Below, one piece after another: positions 8,572 to 19,739 of a DNA stretch of 64,000 nucleotides (positions within the stretch are counted from its first letter, which is position 1; every line of letters begins with the position of its first letter). The position numbers were made by a program, and so were the translations under genes. The stretch comes from Poriferisodalis sp965205175 (lineage in GTDB: Bacteria; Actinomycetota; Acidimicrobiia; Acidimicrobiales; Poriferisodalaceae): the NCBI RefSeq assembly GCF_965205175.1, contig NZ_OZ242038.1:1860001-1924000 (forward strand). Reading direction: 5' to 3'. Under the pieces are notes generated by a model that made no database searches, had not been told where the DNA came from, and saw only the letters and a program-made list of their open reading frames with translations.

Positions 8572-10233
8572 ATGGAACAGATCACGGTGTACACGGCTGC
8601 TCGGGTCCACACCATGGATCCCGGCAGGCCTCACGGCAGCGCTGTGGCAGTCGCCGACGGCCGCATCGTGTCGGTCGGCTCGATGGCGTCGATGCAGCCG
8701 TGGCTGCGGCGCTGCCCCTACGAGGTCGACGACCGGTACGCCGACAAGATCGTCCTCCCCGGCTTCATCGACCCGCACACCCACCTGCGTCTCAGCGGTA
8801 CCTACATGGGGCTGCACTACGTCGGCCCGATCGACTCGGCCTCGCCGACGGGCATGCGCAAGGGCCTCCCGAGCCGAGACGCTGTGCTGCACCAGCTGCG
8901 TGCCTTGGCGGCTGAGCACGCCGATCCCGCCGAACCCCTCACCGCATGGGGCTACGACCCCGCCAGCCAGCACGGACACCTCGACCGCGACACGCTCGAC
9001 GAGATCAGCGACACGGTGCCGCTGTGGGTCTGCGCCTACGCGCCGCACATCGTGTATGCGAACTCCCCGATGCTCGAGCTGATCGGCGTCGACGACGACT
9101 CGATCGGCCATGGGCTCGGCCGCTACCCCGACGGCCGGCTGAACGGCTGGTTCGTGGAGACCGAGGCGACGGCCCGGGCGACGAGGCCCGTCGCCGCTGC
9201 GGTCTTCGGGCCGGGCACGGGCCGGGCTGCCATCGACCGCATGGGCGCCGTCGCCCGTGCCGCAGGCGTGACCACGACTGCCGATTTGGTGTGGGGGATG
9301 GCCGACGGCTTCGAGCGGGAGTGGGACGATCACGCGGCTGCCATCGCCGAGGGCACGTTCCCGTTGCGCATCTTCATGGTGCCCTTCGAGCCGAAGCTGG
9401 TGCGCAGCTACGGCGCCGAGATGCTCGACTTCCTGGCCCAGATGCGGGCCCGAGGCGACGACCGGCTCAACACGCACGGCGTGAAGTACGTGAACGACGG
9501 GTCGTATCCGTCGATGACCTTGGTGATGAATGCTCCGGGCTATCTCGACGAGGACACCGGCTTCACCGGCGAGGTGCCGTGGCAGGACATGGCGGAGCGG
9601 ATGCTGCCGTTCTGGCAGGCAGGCGTGCAGATCCATGCCCACGCCAACGGCGACCGCACCGTCGACATGACGCTGGACACGCTGGCCGCACTGCAGGCGA
9701 GGCAGCCCCGCTTCGACCATCGGTTCACGATCGAGCACTACTGCATCTCGACGCCGGCGCAGGCCAAGCGACTGGCGGCGCTGGGCGGCATCGCCAGCGT
9801 GAACATCTACTTCGTGCATTTCCGCGCCCAGCTGCACGCCGACCACGGCTTCGGGCCGGACCGCAGCGAGGCCACCGCCCGCTTGGGCTCGCTGGAGCGC
9901 GCCGGCGCGACGTTCGCGCTGCACAGCGACTTCAACCTCGTGGTGACGCCCCTGTCGCCGCTGCTCGCCGTGTGGTGCGCCGTGAACCGGGTGGGTGCGG
10001 ACGGCGAGACGGTGTTGGCGCCCGGGGAGCGCATCTCGGTGGATCGGGCGCTGCGTGCGGTCACCGTGGATGCTGCGCACGTGCTGGCACGCGACGACCG
10101 TCTGGGCTCGATCGAAGTCGGCAAGCTGGCCGACTTCACCGTGCTCGACGACGACCCGTACGAGGTTGACCCGATGGCATTGGCGGACATCGGCGTCGCC
10201 GACACGGTGCTCGGCGGCGAGCCCACCTCGTGA
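8572..10233 (+). CDS. Amidohydrolase family protein (YtcJ-like, amidohydrolase 3)
   Basis: 553 residues. Metal-dependent hydrolase of the cyclic amidohydrolase superfamily: the N-terminal composite beta domain (YTAARVHTMDPGRPH, VADGRIVSVG) leads to the metal motif LPGFIDPHTHL, then HAHANGDRTVDM, FTIEHYC and the late aspartate motif HSDFNLVVTPLSPL. The C-terminus returns to the beta domain (GSIEVGKLADFTVLDDDP). Length suits the YtcJ-like group, which hydrolyses amide or imine bonds of mostly unknown substrates. It is divergent from the acyl-CoA dehydrogenase with a 145-bp gap. Confidence 0.9.
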   Translation: MEQITVYTAARVHTMDPGRPHGSAVAVADGRIVSVGSMASMQPWLRRCPYEVDDRYADKIVLPGFIDPHTHLRLSGTYMGLHYVGPIDSASPTGMRKGLPSRDAVLHQLRALAAEHADPAEPLTAWGYDPASQHGHLDRDTLDEISDTVPLWVCAYAPHIVYANSPMLELIGVDDDSIGHGLGRYPDGRLNGWFVETEATARATRPVAAAVFGPGTGRAAIDRMGAVARAAGVTTTADLVWGMADGFEREWDDHAAAIAEGTFPLRIFMVPFEPKLVRSYGAEMLDFLAQMRARGDDRLNTHGVKYVNDGSYPSMTLVMNAPGYLDEDTGFTGEVPWQDMAERMLPFWQAGVQIHAHANGDRTVDMTLDTLAALQARQPRFDHRFTIEHYCISTPAQAKRLAALGGIASVNIYFVHFRAQLHADHGFGPDRSEATARLGSLERAGATFALHSDFNLVVTPLSPLLAVWCAVNRVGADGETVLAPGERISVDRALRAVTVDAAHVLARDDRLGSIEVGKLADFTVLDDDPYEVDPMALADIGVADTVLGGEPTS

Positions 10234-10287
10234 TGTCAGGTGCAGTCACGTGATAGCTCATGAAGTGACGCCGACCCTCGAATCCGC

Positions 10288-11391
10288 GTGCCAATGAGCG
10301 AGATGCCATCGAGCGCCTGTTCATCGGGCGATTGGGCATGGAGCAATTGGGTATCGGACGAGCCGGCCTTGAGTGGGACCGAGCTGGCGTGGCGGGCCGT
10401 CGTCGGCTCGATCTCCGCGGCGCGCCGCCGGCCCGGGGCAGTTCGCAGCGACGCTGTGGGCGTCACGGTGCTGACGGGATTTCTGGGCAGCGGCAAGACG
10501 ACGCTGCTGCGCCGCCTGCTGACCGAACCGGCCGGGCTGCGCATCGCCGCGGTCGTAAACGACATCGGACCGGTCAACATCGATGCAGCAGCGCTCGACG
10601 GACCGGCGACCGTCGCCCGCCCGCTGGAGCGAGTCGAGCTGACCAACGGCTGCGCATGCTGCGTCCTGGTCGGCGACCTGGCCGAGACCCTGGAGCGCCT
10701 CGCCGCGCCGCCGCGCGGCGATGCCAGATGCGACGCCATCGTCGTGGAAGCCAGCGGTGCCTCTGATCCTGCTGCGATGGCGTTGGCTGTGGAGTCGGCC
10801 GCGGGATGCTCGCTCGACGGTGTGGTCGCGGTGGCCGACGCACAGCAGCTCGCATGCCAGCTTGACGATCCGCGCATCGGCCCGGCGGTGCGTCGCCAGA
10901 TCGACGTGTCGCACCTCGTGGTGCTGTCCAAGACCGATCAGGTGGACTGCGAGGAGGTGGCGTCGCTGACCAGCAGAATCGGCGAGCTTGCGCCCGGCCG
11001 AATGGTGGTGCCCTCGGTCCACGGCAGGGTTGACCCGCAGGTGCTGCTCAGTGCAGCGCTGCGGGGGGTCGCGTGCCGCGTCGATGCCGGCGAGCATCCC
11101 TTGGAGGTCGCGACCGCGGTGGTGAAGCCTGCGGGCCCATGGGACCCGGCGGCGGTGGCTCAGTGGCTCGACTCGCCGCCATGTTCGCTGCTGCGGGCAA
11201 AAGGGTGGTTTGCCAGTCTCGGCGGCTGGCACCACCTGCAGGCAGTCGGCCGAAGCTGGCGCATCGAGCCGGTGCCCGGCCCGCGAGACGCAGCCGTCGT
11301 GCTGATCGGCGACGATCAAGCTTCGGTCGATGCCGCCGCGGTGTCGCTGCAGCGTCTCGGCTGCGCGCTGAGCGGCCAGCCGACGCCTTGA
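10288..11391 (+). CDS. CobW/P47K family G3E GTPase (metallochaperone-type)
   Basis: 367 residues from the GTG at 10288; ATG at 10294 and GTG at 10456 are alternatives. The family core begins only at VTVLTGFLGSGKTTLLRR, so the shorter 311-residue form is possible. Walker A GFLGSGKTT, the metal-binding CxCC motif in NGCACCVLVGDL, EASGASDP (switch/Walker B region) and SKTDQVD (guanine specificity) are present. The C-terminal CobW_C domain has the usual WFASLGGWHHLQAVG. These GTPases deliver zinc, cobalt or iron to client proteins or act in metal homeostasis; no client is apparent among the neighbours. Confidence 0.85.
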   Translation: MPMSEMPSSACSSGDWAWSNWVSDEPALSGTELAWRAVVGSISAARRRPGAVRSDAVGVTVLTGFLGSGKTTLLRRLLTEPAGLRIAAVVNDIGPVNIDAAALDGPATVARPLERVELTNGCACCVLVGDLAETLERLAAPPRGDARCDAIVVEASGASDPAAMALAVESAAGCSLDGVVAVADAQQLACQLDDPRIGPAVRRQIDVSHLVVLSKTDQVDCEEVASLTSRIGELAPGRMVVPSVHGRVDPQVLLSAALRGVACRVDAGEHPLEVATAVVKPAGPWDPAAVAQWLDSPPCSLLRAKGWFASLGGWHHLQAVGRSWRIEPVPGPRDAAVVLIGDDQASVDAAAVSLQRLGCALSGQPTP

Positions 11392-11401
11392 GCGCCGGCG
11401 T

Positions 11402-12502
11402 TCAGTCGCCGGTGAGGTGCGACAGACGCGGCATGACCTGGTTGGCCAGCAGGTCCATGGAGCGGCGCCACGCTTCGGCCGACTCAGCGGTCTCGGAGTA
11501 GTCGAAGCAGAACAGCAGCAAGTGGCCGAATCCGCCGACGTCCGCGTACACCTTCTCGATGTCGTTGGCGACCGTCTCCGGTGAGCCCACGAACCAGTTG
11601 TTGCGGGCGCAGTACTCCGTGGTGACGACGCCGCCCTCGGGTGGGTTGCGCTCGTCGATGAGGAACTGGTGGAAGTCGAAGGCGCCGAGCAGGGGGATGA
11701 AGTAGTCGGTCATCATCCGGCCCATCATCCCGCCGTAGGACAGCTCCCAGGCTTCGTCGTCGGTGGGGGCGACGAACACCTCGCGCACCATCCGCCAGTC
11801 GCTGCGGCTGACCTCGCGACCCGCTCGCCGCGCTCCCGCCTCGTAGGAATCCCAGTGGCCGCTGACGTACTGCGGATTCAGGTTGAGGCTGAGCGGCAGC
11901 CAGCCCTTCTCGCCGGCCATCTCCAGCGTCGGCGACGGCGAGTTCAGCCCAGCCACGCCGATCGGCGGATGGGGCTGCTGGAGGGGCTTGAGGTGCTGCA
12001 CGAGGTCCAAGTCCGGCATGCCGTGGGGCACAGCACCCTTCCAGTGCTTGCCCTCATGCACCCAGCCTGGCGGCTGGGTCCACAGATTCAAGATGAACTC
12101 GACCGACTCCTGGGTCATCTCGCGGTTCTCGCCGGCCATGCCGTCCACGCCGAACATCTCCCAGTCGCTCGGCAGTCCGCTGGCGGCCACGCCGAAGTTC
12201 AGCCGTCCCTGTGAGATGTGGTCCAGCAGCGAGATGCGGTTCGCCAGCTCGGCGGGGTGGTAGTAGGGCATCAGGAAGCCGCCCGGGCCGATGCGGATGT
12301 TCTTGGTGCGCTGCAATGCCGCAAGGGTCAGCAGGTCCGGCGCCGGATGCGGCTCCCACTTGGCTGCGTGATGCTCGCCGATCCACGCCTCGCTGAAGCC
12401 GAACTCGTCGGCCCATTCGATGACCTGCAGGTCCCACTCCCAGCCAGCCCGCAAGTCTCGCTCGGGCGGATGGCTCGGCATCGTGAACAGTCCCAGTTCC
12501 AT
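11402..12502 (-). CDS. Luciferase-like (LLM class) flavin-dependent oxidoreductase
   Basis: 366 residues, ATG with a GGGGAG ribosome site. Bacterial-luciferase TIM barrel: MELGLFTMPSHPP, GFSEAWIGEHHA, RIGPGGFLMPYYHPAELANR, GRLNFGVAASG and the C-terminal FVGSPETVANDIEKVY. The EHH and the 'HPAELA' strand are typical of FMN-dependent monooxygenases related to alkane/limonene monooxygenases rather than the F420-only clade. It would use reduced flavin and O2 to oxidise a small organic substrate. Monocistronic, convergent with the CobW gene with 10 bp between stops. Confidence 0.88.
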   Translation of the reverse strand: MELGLFTMPSHPPERDLRAGWEWDLQVIEWADEFGFSEAWIGEHHAAKWEPHPAPDLLTLAALQRTKNIRIGPGGFLMPYYHPAELANRISLLDHISQGRLNFGVAASGLPSDWEMFGVDGMAGENREMTQESVEFILNLWTQPPGWVHEGKHWKGAVPHGMPDLDLVQHLKPLQQPHPPIGVAGLNSPSPTLEMAGEKGWLPLSLNLNPQYVSGHWDSYEAGARRAGREVSRSDWRMVREVFVAPTDDEAWELSYGGMMGRMMTDYFIPLLGAFDFHQFLIDERNPPEGGVVTTEYCARNNWFVGSPETVANDIEKVYADVGGFGHLLLFCFDYSETAESAEAWRRSMDLLANQVMPRLSHLTGD

Positions 12503-12694
12503 GGTGATCTCCCCTCACGCTCGCAGCACGCTTCCAGCGCTCCGGGCTGCGCAGTCTGCGCGCCCCAATGCTGCGGCCACGTTCGGCAACATAGCGCGGA
12601 CACGCACATGACGCTGCCGACGGCGGCCCAACCAGCCAGCTAGCTGTCAACAGCTTTCCCGTATGGCAGTGCGGACATGGCACGCTGGACACTC

Positions 12695-13468
12695 ATGTGC
12701 GGACGCTTCGTATCAGCGAGCGACTTGGAGCTGGTAGCCACCTACTTCGACGCGCCGCCGCCGGGGTTCGACGCTGCGCGCAGCTACAACGTGAGTCCCA
12801 CCGCCGACATCGTGGCAGTGGTCGGCAGTGGTGGGTCGCGTCGGCTGGAGGTGTTTCGGTGGGGCTTGGTGCCGCCGTGGTCGGCCGACCCCAGCAAGGG
12901 TCCGCCGCTGTTCAATGCGAGGTCGGAGACGGCGTCGTCCAAGAACTCGTTTCGGCACGCGTTCAGGTGCCGCCGCTGCATCGTCCCCGCCGACGGCTTC
13001 TACGAGTGGCCCCGCGCACCCAAGGGCGCCAGCCGCGAGCAGCGTCCGCTCCCGCACTACATCACCCGAGCCGACGGCGACCTGCTCGCCATGGCGGGCT
13101 TGTGGGAACGGTGGTCGCCTCGCGCCGATGAGGGTGTCGCCGCCGGTGTCGATGCTGACTCCGGCACGCCCGCCAGTGCCCGCCACGTGCTCCACTCGGC
13201 CACGGTGCTGACCACGGCCGCGAACGAGTTCATGGCCCAGATGCACGAACGCATGCCCGTGCTGCTCGGGCGGTCGCAGTGGGAGACGTGGCTGGACCCG
13301 GCCAACGACGATCTCGACGAGCTGACCGCTCTGTGCGCCCCCGCCGCTCCAGGAATGCTCCGCTCTCACCCAGTGAGCGGAGCCGTGGGCGATTCCCGCA
13401 ACAACCACGCCGGCCTCATCGAGCCCGCAGAGGCCGTGGCGTCGAACGGCCCATCGGCGCTGTGGTGA
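12695..13468 (+). CDS. SOS response-associated peptidase family protein (HMCES/YedK)
   Basis: 257 residues. The start is set at the ATG at 12695, not the in-frame ATG at 12677, because the family needs Cys directly after the initiator Met (MCGRF); after Met removal Cys2 cross-links to abasic sites in single-stranded DNA. Other family motifs: YNVSPT, FRWGLVPPWS, FNARSET, CIVPADGFYEW and RMPVLL near the end. It protects abasic sites from breakage during replication. It is not linked to visible SOS genes and is convergent with the HIT gene. Confidence 0.92.
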   Translation: MCGRFVSASDLELVATYFDAPPPGFDAARSYNVSPTADIVAVVGSGGSRRLEVFRWGLVPPWSADPSKGPPLFNARSETASSKNSFRHAFRCRRCIVPADGFYEWPRAPKGASREQRPLPHYITRADGDLLAMAGLWERWSPRADEGVAAGVDADSGTPASARHVLHSATVLTTAANEFMAQMHERMPVLLGRSQWETWLDPANDDLDELTALCAPAAPGMLRSHPVSGAVGDSRNNHAGLIEPAEAVASNGPSALW

Positions 13469-13492
13469 ATCGCTGCACCTCGTTCTGTGTCA

Positions 13493-13524
13493 GTGCTGTG
13501 TCAGGTCAACGCTGTGTCAGGTCA
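13493..13524. repeat. Two direct copies of GCTGTGTCAGGTCA
   Basis: A 14-bp sequence occurs at 13495-13508 and 13511-13524 in the convergent gap, running into the 3' end of the HIT gene. Meaning unknown; a small tandem duplication. Confidence 0.6.
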
Positions 13525-13921
13525 GGGCGGCCAGCTCGGCGCGGATGGCTTCGGCGGGTTCGTGCAGCTGTTCGGGGGAGACCATCGGCAGCGCGTGAGC
13601 GAAGTCCATGTCGGCCAGCGAGTTCACCGGGCAGACGTGCAGGTGGCAGTGCGGCACTTCGAAGCCGGCGATGACGAGTCCGATGCGTTCGGGCCGGAAG
13701 GCGCGCATCTGCGCCTCGCCAATGCGTCGGGCAATGTCGAACAGGTGCGCCTGGGTGTCGGGCGGCACGTCCAGCCAGTGGTCGATCTCGTCGATCGGCA
13801 CTACCAGCGTGTGACCGGGCGACAGCGGATTGATGGACAAGAACGCCACGCATCGCTCGTCGCGCCACACGAACGTGCCCGGCAGCTCACCGGAGATGAC
13901 GCGGGTGAACACCGTGGCCAT
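13517..13921 (-). CDS. HIT family nucleotide-binding protein
   Basis: 134 residues. The histidine triad is intact in VPHCHLHVCP (HxHxHxx), near residue 95; upstream are FTRVISGELPG and PLSPGHTLVVP, both typical. HIT proteins are nucleotide hydrolases or transferases (for example on AMP-lysine or dinucleoside polyphosphates). Its length suits the HinT-like branch. A TAGGCT box lies exactly 6 nt before the ATG, so transcription is probably leaderless from its own promoter although the restriction-modification C-terminal fragment ends 9 bp upstream. Confidence 0.93.
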   Translation of the reverse strand: MATVFTRVISGELPGTFVWRDERCVAFLSINPLSPGHTLVVPIDEIDHWLDVPPDTQAHLFDIARRIGEAQMRAFRPERIGLVIAGFEVPHCHLHVCPVNSLADMDFAHALPMVSPEQLHEPAEAIRAELAALT

Positions 13922-13927
13922 ACGCAG

Positions 13928-13933
13928 AGCCTA
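13928..13933 (-). promoter_or_regulatory. -10-like box TAGGCT of leaderless promoter
   Basis: TAGGCT on the minus strand, 6 nt before the HIT start at 13921, in the same geometry as the boxes before other genes here. It overlaps the last codons of the upstream gene. Confidence 0.5.
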
Positions 13934-14626
13934 AGCGGGGTCTAGCGACGGCGGGAGCGCCGCGATGATCCGCGCTGATTCGACGCTCACCATCACCAGC
14001 CGGCGCAGGTGGCGGATGAGGTTGAACGGCTCGTCGGCCCAGGCTTCCCAGTGGTTCGGGTCATCGGTGATGCCGGATTTCTTGTCGTGCTTGTGCCGCA
14101 GACTGTCGATGGCCCACTGCAGCGGTGAGCGGCCCGAGATGGTGTACTCGTGCGCCGGCTCTGGGATGCCGACGATGCGGCAGCGGGGGCTGATCTCCAT
14201 CACACTGCGATCCTTCTTGTTGCCCGAAGCCTTGCCCCAAGCCAGCTTGGCGATGCGGTAGGCGTCGGGATCGGTCAGGGGGTCGGCTGCACCGTCGTTG
14301 TCGATGACGCCGTCGAGCAGGCAGTCCACGGGATACTCCGGCACCTCATCGTGGCCGATGTGCAGGTCCATGAGTTCGCGCCCCGCGGATCGGAACGCCT
14401 CAAAGTCCGGTGCCAGCGGCACCCGCGGCAAGTTGCGCTGCAGGTCGTGGTGGTAGCGCTTGCGCCAGTCGGGGGCGTGCATGACGCCGTAGAGGTACTC
14501 CCAGATGTCGTCTTTGGTGATCGTGTCGTCGCGGTAGTGGCTGCGGAACTGTTCGAGGCACCAGTCCGTCACGTTGTCGCCGTCGGCGGAGGAGTGCTCG
14601 AGGCCGAGGTTCAGGGTGTCGGTCAC
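13931..14626 (-). CDS. Type ISP restriction-modification enzyme, C-terminal (target recognition) portion
   Basis: 231 residues from a GTG at 14626 that overlaps an upstream stop as GTGA. It matches the end of type ISP (LlaGI/LlaBIII-like) enzymes: NVTDWCLEQFRSHY, TKDDIWEYLYGVMHAPDW, LPRVPLAPDFEAFRSAGREL, LHIGHDEVPEY, and the closing NPHW/ITDDPNHWEAW and SVESARIIAALP words. In intact homologs this is continuous with the helicase-methyltransferase chain; here it is a separate frame. It could be made as a coupled polypeptide, by frame restoration at the upstream sequence tracts, or not at all. Annotated as part of one interrupted gene spanning 13931-19739. Confidence 0.8.
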   Translation of the reverse strand: MTDTLNLGLEHSSADGDNVTDWCLEQFRSHYRDDTITKDDIWEYLYGVMHAPDWRKRYHHDLQRNLPRVPLAPDFEAFRSAGRELMDLHIGHDEVPEYPVDCLLDGVIDNDGAADPLTDPDAYRIAKLAWGKASGNKKDRSVMEISPRCRIVGIPEPAHEYTISGRSPLQWAIDSLRHKHDKKSGITDDPNHWEAWADEPFNLIRHLRRLVMVSVESARIIAALPPSLDPA

Positions 14627-14751
14627 GGTGCTGCCTGTAGTGGCGGTTCCGATCTCGGCGCGACCCGCGCTGCGGGGTCCACAGTGTGCAGGTCGGGCAG
14701 GTGACCGGCTGCGAGCACAGCGAACGTGGTGCGGTTCGACGGACTGCTCAC
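14623..14751 (-). other. Target-recognition-like module E of the ISP gene
   Basis: Short frame opening at GTG 14751 (overlapping module D's stop as GTGA) and closing at TGA 14625-14623, which overlaps the GTG of the C-terminal portion. Carries NRTTFAVLAAGHLPDL, the same motif as modules A-D. It sits directly before the C-terminal portion, the order seen in intact type ISP proteins, one base out of frame. Confidence 0.65.
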
Positions 14752-14873
14752 GAGGAGCGCCTCCGCGGCAGCGTGCGCGACTGCTGGCCTGGGCCCATCA
14801 GGTGAAGGTCCGGCAGCACGGCTGTGGCGAGTGCGCCCGGCATCGCCATGGCTGACGGGCCCGCCACGATCAT
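14748..14873 (-). other. Target-recognition-like module D of the ISP gene
   Basis: Frame from ATG 14873 (ATGA overlap with module C's stop) to TGA 14750-14748. Encodes about 41 residues with AMPGALATAVLPDL and the closing RTLPR. The same frame is open back to the C9 tract, so a tract of 10 would feed into it. Confidence 0.65.
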
Positions 14874-15012
14874 CGACGCGTTCCAGCGGCCCGTCGGGGC
14901 AGCGCTCTGGTAACTCGACCGGCTGCGAATCCGTCGGGCAGTTGAGCCGTCGCGAGACATCCGAACGGGAGTTGCCGGTGACACATGACCAGCAGGCATC
15001 CGCCCCCCCCCG

Positions 15013-15016
<4 letters not shown>
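14870..15016 (-). other. Target-recognition-like module C of the ISP gene
   Basis: Frame from ATG 15016 (ATGA overlap with module B's stop), running through the C9/G9 tract as four glycines, to TGA 14872-14870. Carries LPFGCLATAQLPDG and VTRALPR. The frame is open back through the (CT)33 tract, so 32 repeat units would splice it to the main protein. Confidence 0.65.
15003..15011. repeat. Mononucleotide tract C9 (G9 on coding strand)
   Basis: Nine C on the plus strand, immediately after the stop of module B on the coding strand. All three frames downstream are open: nine bases lead to module C, ten to module D, eight to module E. A likely slipped-strand site, or a place where base counts may be misread. 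Confidence 0.85.
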
Positions 15017-16758
<1,742 letters not shown>

Positions 16759-16772
16759 TGCGCTCGAATCTC

Positions 16773-16785
16773 GGGGGGGGGGGGG
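16773..16785. repeat. Mononucleotide tract G13 (C13 on coding strand)
   Basis: Thirteen G on plus, coding a Pro run between methyltransferase motif I and the rest of the methyltransferase. At 13 bases the two halves are one frame apart. Tract lengths of 11 or 14 join them as ...DDPPP-RDSSAMGTS.... A classical on/off slippage site, or an uncertain base count. Confidence 0.9.
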
Positions 16786-19739
16786 TCATCGCGAGCAGGG
16801 CTGCCGAATTTGCGCGCGAGGTCGGCATCTTCGATCAGCGGTTGACCGTTGCTGCGGGTCGCGGTCAGCAGGCGGTACAAAAAGGTGCCCGTGCCCACGA
16901 AGGGGTCCAGAATGTGGACGTTGGGTGCAGTCAGCCCGTAGCCGAAGTGCTTGCGGCTGACCGCATCGGCGGCGCGCAGCATGAAGTCCACGATCTCCAC
17001 CGGTGTGTACACGATGCCCAGCCGGGTCACCGTGTCCTTCATGGCGTGAGCGAAGAAGCCCTCGTAGATCTGCCGCAGCAGGTCCACCGTCTCGGCTGGG
17101 CTGTGGGTGCCCTCCAGCATCTGCTGCATGGTGCGGTAGTTGCGCGCCAGCGGTGCCAGCAGCTCCCCGAACACTAGGTCGGCGCTGGAGGCCTCCGGGT
17201 CAGCAGCGGCGGGAGGGGGGTGGTGGCCCGCAAGCGAGTCCAGCAGCCGGGTGATGGCCCGCGAAATCGGGTTGCGCTGCGCGAACTGAGCATCGGCGAA
17301 CAGATGGTCGAACACGGGGATCGTGACGACGTGGTGGGCGACCATCTGCTGTGCCTGCGCCGGTGTGACCTGCTCGCCCACGGCAGCGCGCATTGCCGCC
17401 ACGAACTCCTCGAACGCGACGGCACAGGCCGGTTCCGCGATCAGCGATGCCACCTTGCGCTCGACGTTCTTGCACACCTGCGCGGCGCGCTCGCCCCAGG
17501 TGGGCCACATCTGCTTGTCGCCGCAGGTCTCCACGATCTTGGAGGCCACCGCCTTCTCGAGTTCCTCCACGAACTGCAGATGCAGCGCCAGCTGCTCGGC
17601 TGCGCGGGCGTCGTTGACCACCTCCGGATCGCGGTCGCCGTCGTCGGGCCGGTTCGGCAGGACGTCGATGGGCGACGGCACCCGAGGGTCGTTCACCCAG
17701 TAGTCCACTCGCTCGTCGTGGCTGCGCAGCGCTCGCACCACTTCCCACACGGCCTTGAAGTCGCTGCCGTCGAGCACCTCGGCATCGGTCATCGTGCAGC
17801 CCTCGGGCACGATCACCGGGATCACCACGTAGCCGAACTCCTTGCCCTCGGCCTTGCGCATCGCCCGGCCGACGGCTTGGGTGACCTGCACCGGCGACCG
17901 TTTGGGCTCCAGGAACACCACCGCGTCCAGCGCGGGCACGTCCACGCCCTCGGTGAAGAGCTGAGCGTTGGAGATCACCCGGCAGCGGGGAGGGCCCTCG
18001 GTGTCGTGGCTCTGACGCTCGAGCGCGGCCAGCGCCTCGGCGCGGGTTACGGCTCGTGTGGCGCCGTCCACGTGGTCCACGTCGAGCCCGAGGAAACGGC
18101 GGCCGGCGCCGGCGTTGGCCTCGGCCACGTCGTGCGCGACGGCTTCCCACAGCGAGCCTTCCAGGCCTTGCTCGGCGAAGTACGCGTCCTGCGAGCAGGC
18201 TTGACTGGAGCGGATGGTGTTGGTGAACGCAATCGCTGTGCGCAGGTGACGGTGCTGCGGGCTGTCGGCCAGCTCGCCGGCCACGGTGCCCGCCGCGCGA
18301 TGCATGCTCTGCGGAGTGGCCAGCGCGTCCCAGCAGCCGAGCAGCTTCATGGCGTAGTTGGAGTCCACCTTGGCTTTGCGGGCCCGATCCGATGCGGTGA
18401 CTTGCATGACCCGGTTTGCTGCGCCCGCCAGCTTCGCCTCCCGCTCGTTGACGCCGACTACCAGCACCCGGTAGTCCGACACCAGATCGCGGTCGATGGC
18501 CTCCTTGAAGCTCATCTCGTAGAAGACCGGGCCGAAGGTCGCCTCGTCGTCCATCGAGTAGGAGTTGCCGGTTGCGCCGAGCGCCTCGACCTTGCTGCGC
18601 TGTTTCTCGGTGAACACCCGAGGCGTGGCGGTCTGGTAGAGCCGGCGCAGGACCGGCACATGCTCGTCGTCATGCACCATCGTGAACGCCGAGCCGGAGG
18701 TGCCGTTGCCGCTGTTGCCGGCGAGGCCGACGCCGGTGGTGCGGTGCGCCTCGTCGCAGACGACCAAGTCGAATACCACCCCGGGGGCGTGGTCGGCCAG
18801 CACCTGCGAGAGCACCGGCAGCGACTGGTAGGTGCAGAACCACACGCCCATTGCGTCGTCGCCGGCCTGCGTCGTCAGCGTGGCGGCGATCTGCTCGCGG
18901 TTGGTGCTCGGGGGCGCCAGCAGCTCGGCCAGTTCGGACTTGGCGGCCGCCGTGGCTGCCTTGGCGCGCTTGCCGACCGTCACGTCGGAGCACACTGCGG
19001 CGTAGCGGTGCGGCACTGAGCGCTGCGCAGCCCACACTCGCATGGTCTGCGACATCAGGGCTATAGACGGCACGAGGTACAGCACGCGGCCGCCCCTGCC
19101 GGCGTGCTGCTCGGCAGCCCACAACGCCACAAGCGACTTGCCGGTGCCGCAGGGCATGTGCAGCTGGCCGCGATCATGCTCGGCAAAGCCCTTGGCGATG
19201 GCGTTGAGCGCATCGGCTTGGTCGCTGCGCGCTGTTGCCCGCTCGGCGAAGACGATCCGGTCGGGGTCCTCGAAGCACTCCGCCCACCGCACCGGCAAGC
19301 AGTCTCGGTCGTCCAGCTCATGCGCCTTGAGCACTTGGCAGCGCTTCGTGGCGTTCAAGATTTTCTGCCATGAAGAGTCAGCGAGCCTGCCGGTGGTCAC
19401 CAACAGGCTGCTGGTGAATGGCACTTTGCCTGCCTCGGACAAGAAGCTGTTGATGTCGGCACTGGGAACCGTCGACCCGACGCCGTACAGCTTGCACTGA
19501 ATGGCGCAGACGCCGCCGTCGTGCTCCTGCGCGACTAGGTCCACGCCGCTGTCGCTGCCGTAGCCGTGCATGATGCGGTCGGGCCAGTCGTTCCAGTGCC
19601 ACACCCGTGCGAATCGTTGGCTGTACTGCGGATTCCGTTCGAATGCCGTGCGCATCACGCGCTCGAAGATGCGCCCCTGTTCTTGCGGCGAGTCGCTGCG
19701 GCGCCGAAGCGCGGTGAACACCTCTGGCTCGAACGGCAT

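Noticed and set aside
17220..19019. Long open frame on the plus strand (about 600 codons)
   Set aside because: It lies antisense to the conserved helicase domain; its His/Arg/Val-rich product has no family features.
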